A stretch of DNA of 64,000 nt. It comes from Geosiphon pyriformis. Taxonomy: Eukaryota; Glomeromycota; Glomeromycetes; Archaeosporales; Geosiphonaceae. Shown in pieces: positions 34,989 to 49,400 of this stretch; position 1 is the stretch's first letter, and each line of letters opens with the position of its first letter. Location of the stretch: contig JAAOMT010000240.1 of assembly GCA_016748015.1 (NCBI GenBank), forward strand, positions 83,383-147,382. The letters run 5' to 3'. A model generated the notes under the pieces. It made no database searches, was not told the DNA's origin, and saw only the letters and a program-made list of their open reading frames with translations. A program made the position numbers and the translations under genes.

Positions 34989-37900
34989 GACTTTTTTTAG
35001 AAAATTGAGGAAACTCATTGCATATTATAACTTATTGATCCCTTGAATTTTCAAATACCCGTACCTTACGATATTAAAATGCCAAAATGGCCTTACTTTT
35101 TCATTTTAAGTCATCAAAGATAGCAGATCTGCCTTTTTGAAAATTGGCGCCAAATTTTTTATTTAGGATTATAACCGTTTTTGCTACCGTAAATGCAAGG
35201 AGAATCCGATATATTAGGCTAACAGGCTTAGGTTATTGTTAAATTTGACGAATTACGATAATTAAGATGTTTTCAAATTGGAAAAAATTACTTTCCAAAT
35301 TTGCCTAATTTATGTCAGCGAAATTCAAAGATTGTTTTTTTTTGGTATTTAAAATATAACCAAATAGAATCAGTAATTGGTATTTCTATCTTCAAAAATT
35401 TCTATAATACTGTTTATGATTATCTTGAAAGACTTTTTTGAAAAAATTTTATGAAATGTCAAAAAAATTTAAAATAGTTATATAAATTCTTTGCTGAACG
35501 AAAGAAATCTTGGGTTATGAAATTTTTTAGTGAAAATTTTATCAAATATACAATAAAAAACCTTTGAAAAAAAGTTTTTTTTTTTTTTAAAACCAAATTT
35601 ATATATCTTTTTGGGAAAATGGCTTGATATATGTCGAACATATACAGTATGTGACAACTTTTACAGTTTTATGAGTATCAAATTTAAGCTTATGTAACAT
35701 GTTCCAATATTTTGTTGTAAATATAATACCGAGATATATTTTATTCATATTCATATTCATATTCTCATGCTGATTTCTTTTCTCAAAAGTAAAATTTTAC
35801 ACTTAAAGCTCATGATTGCAACAAATGCAAAAATTTCCATGTGTTATTTGCCAATTTTTATTTTTTAAAAAGCTATATAAGAATTGCTTAAACAGAAACC
35901 AAGCAATTGATAAAATAATTAATTAAACATCCAATTCATAAACCAGAAAAAAATGAATTTTTTATGTTGCAAAAAAAAAGAATTTGGTATTGTTTATAAA
36001 GTGTAAAAACATTATGGTAAAATAAGTTTTTAAAAATAAAATTCATAAAACAATTTTGAAAATATATTAGCAATTTTTAAAGAAATAATTCTTTTTGTTA
36101 AATATTTTTTTATTTTTTAATTAAAATTTTATTAAATTAAGAAAATTATATCAAAAGTAAAAAAAATTTAAAACTTTTATAATAATAAAATTATAAATAA
36201 AAAGTTATAATTATTTAAGAAAAAACAAAATCATAAAATAAATTAAAGAAAAATATTAATTAATTAAAATTAAATCAAATTTTTATTTAAAAACAATGGC
36301 TTATATTTTTTTTTACTCATTTAGCTGGTTCCCCAATAATACTTGTATACAATAAAGGATTGTATAAGCTATAGACTATTATGCACTGATACTTTCCATT
36401 ATTTTTTAATAATGATTTTTATATTTTTGAAATCTAATGTATTATATTTTTATTAATTTAGTATTGCTTTTGAAGGAGTTGATGGCTTATATAATATAAA
36501 AGCAATCAAAATAGATAAGGAGTAGCCACTTAATCCAGATCAGATTAAAAAGAAAACTCGAAAAAGAGTCATTTCCTCTTTATCAGCATTTATATTCTAG
36601 GAAAGAATTTAATCCTTGTTCAAAAAATTATTTGGGAAAAATCAGAAGTTCTTTAATATTAGAAATATAGTTGGCGAAGTGCCCAATTTTAGAACTTTTT
36701 ATACTCATTTGCAAATTTTAGCAACAAAATTATTATATTTTACTGTAACACTCTGTCGATTGGATTAAAAGAGAAAATAATTCCCTAATTCTAGATAAAG
36801 GTTTTTCATTTGCCTCAAAATATTTTGGCCAACATAAAGTTCATGTCTTATTTTCTTGAAGATATATTTATAATGACGAGAAGTTTATTAATCCCTTTAA
36901 AGACTATTTAATTGAACACTACGCGAAAGAGCTAAAAAAAAAAAAAACTTTTCCCACTTTACAAAAACTTTATTTATGCATGATTCTTTCAAAAAGTTAT
37001 AAAAATTCTGCACCGAAATAGCTATTAAAAAAAATTTAGCTATAGCCTTCAACTCGCAAGATTTCACCTCCTTTAATGAAAATACTCTTTTCTCAATTTT
37101 AACCTAAATCTAAAATAGGGGAGTTGCTAAATTAGATCCAAATATTCAGAGAGAAAAAGTTCTTTAATAGACAGATGAAAACTTTAAAACCTTTAAGGAA
37201 TCCAATCGAAAGACTTCTACCTTTAATCCGTTTTTTTTTTTACATATCTTCAGTTAGACTTTTATCACAAAATAAAACCATTTGCGAGAATCTTACCTGA
37301 AACTTTAGTTGAAAGATCTTTTTATATCATTATCTTATACCGGTTAATTATCAAAGTCTTTAGTTACTCAGTCATTACGTTTTTCTCAATTAAATATTTA
37401 TTTAATCGTATAATATAAAATAGCTTGATTATTGGATTTAAGGCAAAGACAAAAATACTCATTTTGGAAATCAACTTTAATTCGTTACTTCAAGGCAGTC
37501 AAGATAAATTCACTCCAGCCAATTTTCATTAATAGTTAGTGTAATCCAAGTGAAAGGAACTTGGAAGCTAATTAGGAGCAATCGTAGCACTCTAAGAATG
37601 ATTTGACAAACAAAAAAAAATCATTTCTTCAAAAAAAACTCCCCCCCCCCAAAAAAAATATCGAAAAGTAAAATTTTTATTACATCTATTTGGATCTAAA
37701 GTGATTAATAAACCAAACATATCATGTTATGTCAACAATTAAATTTTAGAGAACAGAATAATGATTTGAAATTTTTCAATTATCAATGGTATTAATAAAA
37801 AATTATTATTCATAACCACATTGCTAAAAAAAAAAATAACGTAATTTGAACTTGAAAAAAAACATTTTGTAATGCTTTTTTAAATAAAATAAATTTAATT

Positions 37901-38373
37901 ATGAATAAATTTTGCAATTCATGTAAAATAATATTAAATTTGATTAATTTATTGATATTGTATCTGAAATGATAAATATGTACATATATAGAACAAATAA
38001 ATGTTTTATAAAAATTTCATAATCAATAAAAATTCTTTTATTAAAATTTAATTAAATTCAAATTTTAAGTTTTAATGAAAAATATACAACTCAAATTTTT
38101 TTAGTATTTATTTTAGTGTATAAATCTTAAAATTTTAATATACATAACAATTAATTATATGACAATCCTTAATTTCCAATCTTTCAAAATATTGAAAATC
38201 AATTTTCAGAAATATATATATCGGATCATTTTTCATTTAAAAAATTTGGTTGACGTTCAAACCAAAGCAAACCTAAATTATATGGTACTTTGTCCCAAAT
38301 AAGATCATTATTCTCCAGTAATCTTAAACTCAATTTACAAGCTTAACATTAATCAACCCTGTTTGTGAATCAA
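34989..38373. other. Gene-free AT-rich region
   Basis: About 3.4 kb downstream of the palindrome. The stretch 36470-37600 is somewhat less AT-rich and has short coding-like fragments broken by many stops, suggesting a very old pseudogene or transposon remnant that I cannot assign. (ATTCAT)n occurs near 35745-35764, and poly-A, poly-T and poly-C runs occur near 36935, 37228 and 37640. No intact gene or RNA gene is seen. Confidence 0.6.
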
Positions 38374-41300
38374 TTATTTATCAGTTTTGTTCATTTTCAT
38401 TTTTTTTGTTGAGGTGCGTCCTGAGAAAGAGCCTGCTCTTTTTTCGGATAAACCTTTAATTTTAAAAAAGCGTTTTCTACCCTCTCTTTCTTTTTCTGTT
38501 GACACTGATTCTTGCTGAGCCACCTTTTTCGCATGCTCTAATCTGCGAAGCGTCTGCTTTTCTTTTCGTTTTCTTTCTTTTTCTTTTTTAAGAGTTTGAA
38601 TTTGTTGAATGAGTGTATAAATCTTTTTCTCTCCTGGTTCAAGAACAACTGCTCGTTTTTGTAAATATGAGGACTTTGAACGCTTCTTGAGATCTTTGAG
38701 TTTTGAAGCGAAAGGAAGTGCTGCTTGTAGGGTTTTAGGTATTCTTAAAGGGTTGAAACGGCGAATTGGCCGGTCAATGTTCTAAAGATTATAAAGCGTA
38801 AATTGTGATAAATAAAATAAGTTATTCATAATAAACTTGAATACTAAGACTTACTCTATATGTAGAATTGGGATTATAGGGAGTAGAAATCGCCATTTCT
38901 TTTCTAATTTGCCCGATCAGCCTCATCCCCTGCCAATCAGTCTTTGTAGATAGCAAGAGAGACGTCACAGGGTTATACAACTTCTTTGGCTTAACCGGAT
39001 ACCAAGCCCTTAAGAATACAATGTCTAAATGGATTGAAATGAATTTTAGCACTTGTGTAAAAATATTTAATGATTCGTTGGTTTTTCAGAATTCCTACCG
39101 CTCATCAGTATCTTATCTTCGAATGTTGCTCGAAAATGTCCCTCAGGTTTCTAAATTCGAAATTTTTATTTTTATTAACAGATCAAAAATTTCAAAAGAA
39201 AGGGGAAATACATACCGAGAGTGGTTTCTTAACTTGACCTCGTATACCTGATACCGTCCGAATGGCTGCACCTTCAAATTTTGCCACTTCTAATGCAGAA
39301 TTGAACATCTCTTTGATGAAAGCGGTGTTTCTGAATATTTTATATGGGATCCCGGTCAACTTTAATTTTTTCACAATTTCTGCTGAATGATTAATATCAA
39401 GAATGACACCAGTAGCACTAATGCGAAAAGCCAACTTGATAATAAATAATAGGGATAAGTCTTTGAAGGCAGGATATTATGATAAACAAAGATTGAAAAA
39501 TATTCAGCTCTACCTTATTATCATCAGAAACTGACTGCACTGCACAAAATCCGGTATTTGGAGGATGAATAGGACCTAAAAGAAATCACGTAATTATTTT
39601 TTGAACTATCTCTGATTAAAAGAATAAAATGTCAAAGACCAATCGTGAAGGATTTACCATATATAGTTGCTATACAATGCATATGCTCAGGAGTATATTT
39701 GAGCATTCTGTTGCGTATACCATCATTGAGCGAGTATATAGGTATAGTTTGAAAACGTCGCCATCCCATTGAGAAAATTAGAGGATCGTTGGTTTTGAGA
39801 ATCTTGGGATGCCAGCGGTGTCTTTTCAAACGTATCTATATTTGAATCGTAAAAGAATTAAGAAAAATAAGGAGAGGATAAAGTTTTTTAAATGGAATAC
39901 CTGAATAAAGCCCAAATTTTCTTCTGTTGTTAACAAGCCTCCAAGGATGATAGGATAAATCGGATCAAAATATTTAACAAACTCTGAAGGAATGTTTTTT
40001 AAAAGAACCCGAATATATGTTCCAGGACGAAACCCTTCTACTAAGGAACGAATCTTGATGTCATCTTGGTTAAACTCATCGCGGTTTAATTTCAGTTGTT
40101 TATCGATATCGTTCTTTACTTGTTCATAGAAAGTTAATTGTGGCTCATCGTTGTCCTCTTGATCATACTCTGAATCAAACTTCTTTTTTAGCTCTTCTTT
40201 TTTCCGGGAAAGAGCATCATCAGCTAACTCTTTAGACTTTTCTGTTTCTTGTCCAGTAAATATTTCGCCTGTTTCCAAGTCTTCGAAATCACCATAGACT
40301 AAGTCGGTGTCTACTGTTCGAGATTTATTAGTAATTTCATGGTTTTCCTCCGAGCTGCCCGTTATGAATCGATACCGTATAGACTGTAATTTCTAGATTA
40401 AATTCGAGATAAGTTAATTTAACCGTTGTCATATTTGTTTCTTTGATTCTAATTCGATAGAAGTTAGGTTTAAAAATATTTCAGCCATTGCGACTTACAT
40501 CTTGGTCATCCCATTCATCTAGATTGACTGGGTCCAAATTTGCTTTGACTGAATCAATTTCATTAGATGTTTGCAGGCTCTTTTGATTCCCGTCTATTAT
40601 TTTAAAAAATCCATTTTCGTCTGCTTCAGACTCTATTTCACTAAAATCTCGAGCTTCTTTTTCTGTAGAAGTGGGTTTTTTGAGTGAATTCATTTTGTCA
40701 TCGATAATTTCTTCAGGGGTCTTTTCAGTGCCATAAATTAGCTGCATGAGATTTACTCTCTTGTTTGCATAAAATGATTGTCTTGCTTTTTTGGCCAAAT
40801 CTGTTTTCCACCTTAATGAGGCATCTATGTCTTGATTATCTGAATCTTCACTTTCTGAAGAACTGTTCAACTCGCTATCGCTTTCAGCAAACGCAATATC
40901 ATCATATTCATCATCAACAAATGGTTTCTTGGTTTGTGTTTCATCTTTGGCTGAAGCAGCTCGTCTTTCTTTGCGTAGGGGTAAGACTTTTGCATCTTTC
41001 GTCTCCTTTGTTGTATAACTTTCATTCTCTTCTGGTTGACAAGAATCATCCTCACTATCACAAGAGATTTTATCATCTTCGTTATCTAACTCTTGCTCGG
41101 AATCCAAATCACTTGCTTCAGTTTCTTCCGAATTCTCTGTCTCCTCACATTCACTGCTTGAAATATCCATCTTATTGTCTTTGGCATTTCCTTGATCAAT
41201 ATTAATCCTTAAACGTTCTATGGAGTTATACTCGTCGTCTTTATCATTGTGTACAGCTCTTCGACTATAGATGACATCCCTTTTAATTGATTCTTCCGAA

Positions 41301-43077
41301 TCTATAACATCGTGTGAGAGGTTTTATATAAAGGTAAACAAAAAATTGGTCAAGAATTATACCTGATGTTCTTTCATCTGTTGTCTCCTCATCTTGCACG
41401 TTCGCTGCTGTTAATGGAGTTGAATTTGCGAAAATTCGAAGCTCACTAGCTTTTAGTTGGGACGCAAGAGTATCCGGAGCATCTTGCAAATTAATAACCA
41501 TTTTTTCTCCTGGGCCTTGTGGGGAATTAACCTCTAAAAATATTCCTTTTAATACCATTACAACAAAAATTCCCGAAATTAGCCTAGGTAAGCCTACCAT
41601 TTCTTTCCTCTTCGTTTAAATTATCGCTCCTCTTTGTGAAATTACCAGGAACGTTAATATAGACTGCGTCTTTATCATACATTATACCATCCACTTCTGA
41701 CATGGGGGCGTAGATAAGCTTTTGCTTTTCACTTAAACTTTTCCTCACTTTATCTGGTAAGGGACACGGATCAAGTAATGCAGACACATCAGCCAAATAT
41801 TGATCACCGGCACCAGGGATGTGAGCCTTTATTGAAAAATAAATCAGATCAAAAACCTAAATCCAAATTCGGTCATTGATTTGTAAAGGGGAAATCATGC
41901 TTTAAAGACCTTCATGTTAGCCTTCAGATTGGTCCCTCGCAAGTACCCGTACAATGTGACGGTACGATCACAATTCGGATTTATTCTGACTTCTTCGGGA
42001 TCAGTCAGATCTTCAACGCGATCGGCCACCATATAAGGATGTGTATTTCTCCATATAAGTGGGCGAAACTTCATTACGGATATAAACCGAGAAAGATTTT
42101 GGATTTCTTGATTTGGATATCGACCATTGATAATGCCCGAAAGATAAAAAAGTTTGGCACCTTGGTATATTTCGGTCCAGAAACGGTGTTTCAGGCGTTT
42201 TTTAGTTGTACGTAAAGTCTTGTTGTTTTTGAATAAATCCAAGTGTGTAAGCACACCCATTATTTTCGGAAAACCGTGAACCTGTAAAATGTTTAAAAAC
42301 TCGAATGTTTCCTAAATAAAATGTAATTGAGGGGAGGTTAATCGATTATCTTGTGAGAAACTCTATGAATATTTTACCATTTCAAAACCAAAGCTGGCAT
42401 CAATCAATAATAGTACAAGATCTGCAACTTTGGCGATATCGATCATACTGTTCATATCGTTTGCACACTCCAAGAAAGTCAATCGCCGATGCTTTCCTGT
42501 AAAATCAGAGAATTTTAACAGCTGCAGGTATTATATCTCAAATGGTAGATTTCTTCGTTAATTTCGTACCACTCACAACCGTGATCGGTCCTTTTACTTC
42601 AGTAAGACTATGTTTTGTGTAGCGCTTTACAAGAGATTTAATCAGGGTCGTTTTGCCGGTCTACTATCACAGAGATAAGGAACCAATTTTGCAAGGATAA
42701 GATTTAGTAAAGAGTACAAGTTCAATTCAGCATTGATTTCATAAATTCAAATAAGACTCACTTTGGGAGGCCCTACAACGGCAACAATCACTGGAGGTGG
42801 TTGAATGGGTGTTCTATCAACAAGAGGCACGTGCAGCTTCTTTTGGTCAAGTTCCTGGTTTCGACGAGCTAACTTCTCTGCTTTTCTCCCAGATAGAGGA
42901 GCAAAGGCCTATAAATGCAACATAGGTTATGACGTTTATAAAACAAGGTAAAAGCAGTTATTTCTCTCCAGAAACCTTCGGATTGTTTTTTTCTTCATTT
43001 TTTTTATACTTTTTTTCTTTCTTTTCTTTTTTGACACCTGCTTGCCGCGGGTGATGTGCCTTTTGTTCTTTTTCCAT
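38374..43077 (-). CDS. BMS1: Ribosome biogenesis GTPase BMS1 (1214 aa)
   Basis: Fifteen minus-strand exons join in phase: 43077-42976, 42908-42762, 42660-42570, 42496-42378, 42311-41910, 41826-41598, 41533-41363, 41301-40499, 40392-39901, 39835-39658, 39575-39514, 39434-39216, 39150-39099, 39024-38855 and 38781-38374. The P-loop reads [53 protein letters not shown] and [20 protein letters not shown] follow. A long acidic Ser/Glu region (exon 8) precedes the C-terminal GAP-like domain: [68 protein letters not shown]. The tail is basic. BMS1 with Rcl1 acts in the nucleolar SSU processome at early 18S rRNA cleavages. Human BMS1 is about 1282 aa. Confidence 0.96.
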
Positions 43078-43082
43078 TTTTT

Positions 43083-43483
43083 TCTAAGGACAAGTGCAAG
43101 TGCAAGTGCAAGATCAAGATCGAGATTTTAATTTTAATTTCACCTAAGCTAATAAAGCGATGAAGATCGGAATCACATGAACAGAGCCAAATACATGTAA
43201 TTCATATTTTTTAATTAATTTTACTTAATCAAATACAAAATTTTATTTTTATCATAAATAAAAGACAATAGTTATGGATTTTTCTGTTGCTGCGCCTCCA
43301 GTCAGTAATCAGCCGCACCAATGGGATGCCTTGAGAAAATAAGCTAGATTTGTCTAGCTGTATATCTATCATTATCCTCAGTATTAAAACTGTCAATATT
43401 ATGATAATAAAGTTAAAGGATTCAATTCTCCAACTCGAAATTTCTAATTATTGCCCTTCACGCTACCTCTCAGTCTTGTCAAG
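43083..43483. promoter_or_regulatory. Divergent promoter region, BMS1 and MED14
   Basis: About 400 bases between the two divergent start codons. It includes a (GTGCAA)n-like run at about 43089-43112 and the GOSR1-like fragment. No core promoter motif is clear. Confidence 0.4.
43274..43342 (+). pseudogene. First-exon fragment resembling Golgi SNARE GOSR1/GOS1
   Basis: An ATG opens MDFSVAAPPVSNQPHQ followed by WDALRK, a TAA stop, then AR. Human GOSR1 starts with a short tail and then WEDLRKQAR, so the TAA sits exactly where the family has Gln (CAA to TAA would be one C-to-T change). After AR the similarity ends. It lies in the 406-bp gap between the divergent BMS1 and MED14 starts. It is most likely a truncated duplicate; chance resemblance of a short peptide cannot be excluded. 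Confidence 0.4.
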
Positions 43484-46400
43484 ATGTCTTCGGCACCTCC
43501 TCAGGCACAGCAAATTGATAATCTACAACCATCACAACCTCACGGACCAAGAGAATGGATTGATCTAAACCTCGTTGTTGGCAATGCCACCCAAAACACC
43601 TATGAAAGCTTAAATGTGCTGATTCAATCAACGTAACTAATAAACTATAATCACTTCCTTTTCAATTAATTCCCTTTTCCACAAGGGTAACCTCTCTTTT
43701 AAGGTTAACCGAAATAGCGCAAGCTAAAACAAAACCACAAAAAGAACAATCAAGCAAAAACAGCGAACTGCAGCGAAAGATGAAACTTTTACATTTCCTT
43801 GAGGAAAAACGGCAAAATTTCAGTAAAATACTAGCTTTGGTGAAGTTTGCTAAGAATGTCAACCACATGAAAAATGCCCAGGTATCATTTTTAAAAATTC
43901 GCTTTTTTGAATTAAGGCATCTAGCTTTAGTTGACATTAAAATAATTTTGTGACGGTCAATAGGACTCTCAGAAATTTTTGCAAGACAAACAAAACCATT
44001 TAAATGCTCTTCAACACGGTTGGGAAACTTATGCGCGATGGATTCACAATTCAAAGTAAGAAATTTACATTTCAATTCAAGCTATTTTCTCTAATTCCTT
44101 ACTCGTAATCTCGAAGTGCACTTGTTCTTTTCAAATAAAAATTCCAATACATCATCAAGTGCAGGTTTGTTTATTTCGACTTCACCGGAAATCTCCGTAT
44201 CACATTGAGCTGAAATTAATGATGCTCGATTATTGATGAATTTTCGAATTACCCAAGTTACAACGATAAAATTCAAAAATCTTATTATTATATCTTTATC
44301 CTTTCATTGACATTTAGTGCCAAAAATCCAGACCTACATACAGCCATAGATGTTCTTACCAGTGGAACCTATCAAAGATTTCCGACATCCCTCAAGGTAA
44401 AAATCTTAAGAATTCAACTACACTCAATATTGGTATGATTTTAAATTCTTTTGATATCTACTATAGCACTCTTTGACATATGAGCCCCTAAAGGATCAAG
44501 AAGTCAAGGAAACACTGGAAAAGCAAAATTTAAATCTTGAAACATGGATATTAACGCGTGAAGTAATTCCCGCAGCTTTCTCAAATTATAAAGTTCATGA
44601 TGGCCGTGTAACATTCCATGTAGAGAAGGAATTTGAGGTAATTGATGTTATCAGATAAGATACGAACGCTTCAGCTTGATCATTGGCATGAGCTTCTCAA
44701 AATAATTTAAATGTACAGATTTCGATCACGCGATGTTTTGCTAAACATGTTGACCCCAGAGATTTCTTAAATGAAAAACAAGAAAAACAACGAAGGATTG
44801 AAGAAGAATTAAATTTTGCGAAGCGATGTCAAGATCCTAATGACAAACTCATAAAAAGTGATGTTTCGCGCTGGTTGCAAGAAAGAAAAGCCCAACCCAG
44901 GATCGATCTTAAACCTTCTGACCGATGGATGACAGTTGATCTCAAATTTTTTGTTCAGAGTAACCCAGAAAAGTGGTTTGCTGGTATGATCTTCATCAAA
45001 CTTTATTATAGTCAATTTATTATACATATTAAATGCTATAATCTCTCTTAATATTTACAAGCCTCGCCGCTTGAAGTCGGGAAAGCTAACTTGCAGTATG
45101 CCACACATTTGTCTAATTTTATCCTCGCTTCAACGGCACTCTCGATGAAAGAGATTCCCGAAAAAATTCCAAAGACAAAAAAAATCCAAAATTCCCCGTA
45201 TACACCAAGTTGGATGAAGAAGTCCGAGAAGAGAGTCATAGGGTGGTGGGAAAATGCCAAACAGGCCCCTGACCTGCCCTTGGTGACTTTATATGAATTT
45301 TTGCGTAGGCTTGGTTTTTTTTCTTTTTAACTTCTAAATTTCTTCTCTCATAACATTAATATGAAAATTTGTTTTATCCAAAACTTCCCATTATAGATGA
45401 AACTTGTCTGCAACAGCAAATGTATCTTATGATTGATCAGGTAACAAATATTACCTTTTTCGTGATTAAGCTAATTTATTTGGATTTTATTAACCCATGT
45501 CATTAATCATTAATAGCTCAAACATTTAGCAAATGGAAGATGGGGAGAAAATATAGAGTTTCAAGTGGATAAAAAAAATGAGCAGATAAAAATATACTAT
45601 TGGAGGTATATTTTTTGTAGAAGTTATTCACTTAGTTATACGCGAATTCAGATTTTAATCAATTTCGAAAATTCTTTTTTTAGGTGGGCTCATGTTGCCC
45701 ATAGGGGCGAGAACAGTAGGAAAGGAATTGCAGAGTATAATAGAAAGATCGAACTTGCAAAGGGTAATTCTTAAAGCTCTTCAACAAGTATCATGTAAAG
45801 CACAAGGTTTACCTGTTTTTTAATTTTAATTAAATCAAAAAAGAGAGAGAAAAAAGATTTCATGATCCCCCACGAAGGTTGCCGGATCCCGTTGATCTCA
45901 AGGCTCAAAAAGATCATTGGGTTGAAATCTCGATAACTGAAGATATCCCTGCTGAATATACTGTGAATTTTAGTAAAAAGAGATTAGCCTTAACTAATTA
46001 TGCAATGGAAACCTCCCGAATCAAATATGGAAGCGTACAAAATCGTCGAGGGCTTTATTATCCACATCGAAGATTTCAAGTTCGATGGTGTAAAGGCAAT
46101 GACCAAACGAAAATTATTCCTTGGAAATTTGTTTGTTGATTTTTTTCAATGTGTTTTTCTTTTTTATGTTCAATAGCTTAAACTATTTATTGAAACTTGG
46201 AATTCATTTTTCTTCTTTTATTATTAAAGGATCCGACAAATGTCAACGTTGAGCATTTACTACTTCGTGTAGTGAGAGGCCATGCCGATCATGTAATTCG
46301 TAAATTCAAAGATATTGTATTGGATTTTTGTGCTCGGGATGACTCCTTCTTGGAAAAAAATGACATAGAAATTGCCAAAGGCCGTGATGGTTGCGTATCC

Positions 46401-49400
46401 TATAATTACTCTGGTTTGATCACTTTCATTTTTTTATATTTCGAAATGATATATTCCCTAATACTTTAACTTCTTCTCTTCCCTATATTTTGCTATGGGG
46501 TCAAATCCATACTCCTAGCTTTCCGTTTTCCAGATTACAGCCTAGACATAGACTACAAGGCTAAAAAATATTGGATGACACCTGTAATGCGTGTACGTAT
46601 GACTCATGACAAATGGATCGACGTAAGTGTAGATTTAACTCACGGAAAGATAGTATTTGAGCGGAATCATAAACAATTCAGAAATGGTAAGATTTGGGCA
46701 ACCTATAAAAGTTTTTCGTATGTCGCAACAAATCTACTCAATATCAAATTCCGCAATCTCTCAATAACAGTGATTTTAAAATCGGTGAATCAAGACATTA
46801 CCAAGACACCAGGGAGTATAATTGCTATGCTTAGAATCTTAAAAACTAATGTAATTGAATTTTCTTGATCGCAGTTAAAGATCACCACTGAAACTGTTAT
46901 TATCTTATGAAAACCCGGTGATACTAATATTACAACTGACTGAAACCATACCGACTTCGACTGTGAATCAGATTGTGGCGGATTTCGGCTTCGATTGTTA
47001 AAATTAATCACCACCGTTTTTGCAATAAACGCTGTAGCGTAACAAATATCACCTCAATATACCATGAAGCCTTTGAAATCCATACAAGACATAGTAAATA
47101 CCCCTTGAATAAATAAAAAATTCTCCCATTTATTATCATAACAGAACTTTCCCCCTTTGCCGCAACGTCCAAAAGTATTGCTTGATCGGCAATTCTACAA
47201 CTATCCCGGGTTTCGTCTGATAATAATGGTTTCAGGCGTTTATCGGAATTTCTTCCTCCATTTTATCGTTTGTTTTTTATTATAATTCCTCAGCAATTCA
47301 GCGTTCAATATTTATGGAGATTTTTTTTTAGACTATTATGGAGGAGGTTGCTTTATGGGCCAGCCAGCTAGAATTATATCTTGACGAAAACTTAAAATTA
47401 CGTGATGGAGGTGCTGTTTAGATTTTATTTATTTTGCAGGTATTACGCGTTTTGAGATAAGAATTTTATTACATTCTAATGTTTGTCTATTACTATTTTC
47501 CTAAAGATGTTGAACGTTTTGGTACAGACCAAAGGCCTAAATTTTATCATTTTGATCCTTATTCTCGATGGTACCTTGTTGCCGGGACAATAAATTGCAA
47601 GCTGAAATACTGGCTAATTTCTATCGAGTAAGTAAAAAAAAAATCTTGCAGAAAAAATTATTAACTAAATATTCTTCACGATATTTTTATATAGGGAATT
47701 TGAGCGTGAGATACCTGAACCGATAATGAATTATATCCAAGTCTGGGCAAAGTATACTGTCGCTGATATGATCCCAATAGATTTGGAAAGTTGCAAGCCG
47801 AATGGCTTCTGTTTCACTAATGAAGAAAGAATAGATGATGATTCGAGGCCACGTAAGAAAAGAAAATTAGGGGAATCATCTACTCCAATATCCGATAATG
47901 ATAGAGAGGATCGGTATGGCATTTTAAGATTAGGTTACCTCAGATTAAAGCTTTAATTAACTTCATGATTTTAATAGATGTGTGGAAAATCTAAACTCTC
48001 TTACTAAAGCTGTTGCCTTATGCCGGTAAGTTGGTCATTTGCTTCCCCAAAATATAGAAAGCTCAAAAAACTGGTTTAATTTTGTTTACCATAGTGCACA
48101 CATTGCGCATATGAAACTGGGGCCACAATTGAAAGCCCATAAGATCACCTATTCCGTAAATCAAGCTACCCACTTTGTTGTAGATCATCAACAACAGACG
48201 ATATTTTCGCTTACGAAATCGGTTCCTGTATTAAAATTAAACCTCAAAGAAATGTTGGTTCGTGTACGATCCGCAAATAAAAGCTCTTTAAGAATATTTC
48301 GAGATATATCCATGCGTACTGTTGGGTGGTTTTCTCCCAAACTGCGGACTTGTTCGGTGCGAATTAAATGCTAAAATTATATTTTTAAAAAAGTACTTTG
48401 ATATCCTACTAACATTATGCTTTTGTGCTTGCAGCTAATAGTAAACATTGTCTTGAGATCTGATCATTTACCAGCTATTAGCAAAAAATTATTTTCTGGT
48501 TTATCTCATATTTTAAGATCAATCTTGTTTATCTTCCTTCATACTTAATACTAATGGCTTAAATTTTTTTCAGATTACGTTCGATTTGATCCACGTATAT
48601 CCGTTTTGTCCTTGGAATACGAAAATTTGGATACATGTGTTTCTGATTTCCTTCAAGATTGGAATCAGATTGTAATGATCTCCCAGTTAGCATTGCAAGG
48701 TCAAACCTCTTCACTTTTAATTTTGAAATTTAATCTCACTCAACTAAACGATCTGACATAGTTTACACTTTAATATATACATTTAAAAGTATCCTCGAGT
48801 GGTTGGAAGAGTTTTGGAAAAATTGTATTTAAATCATTTGATTTCAAATCCCTCGAATTCATTTATTCCAAGGTATTTCAATTGATTAAGCTTTATACCA
48901 ATACCTTTACTCGAACATTTAGCTTATTCTCTGTTTTTTTCAACCTTTAACAGCATTACCAAATAAGGATCACTTGGTCAAATAGACAATATTCGCTTGA
49001 CTTTGGAGTAACGGATTTATCAGGGGTGAGAAATCCTCATCAACGTATCAAAGATCATCTGCAAAAAGATTTCAATCATGCATGTGACCTCAAGGCTCTT
49101 TTACTGGTACCTTAAAAATTTTCATTACTATGGTTGATGTTAATTTGAAGTCTAATTACAGTATTTTCAAACCCCTCCCCCCACAGATATTAACTCGTAC
49201 TCTAACCATCCTACGGACGCTTGATGAACTTGAAGCTCAATCAGAATTATCCCGAGTCTTACTTAGAATAGTTCCCAAGTCTACAACTTCATATACGCTT
49301 AAATGGATGCTGGGATCACGACCACGGTATGTAGATAGCTATTTAGTTTTCACTATTTTGTTTTGAATATATTTTATGACTGACCTTTATTTTATGGATT

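Noticed and set aside
40765-41205. Plus-strand open frame of about 146 codons
   Set aside because: It is antisense to the acidic exon 8 of BMS1, whose reading frame is well supported; it has His/Leu-rich composition and no domain.
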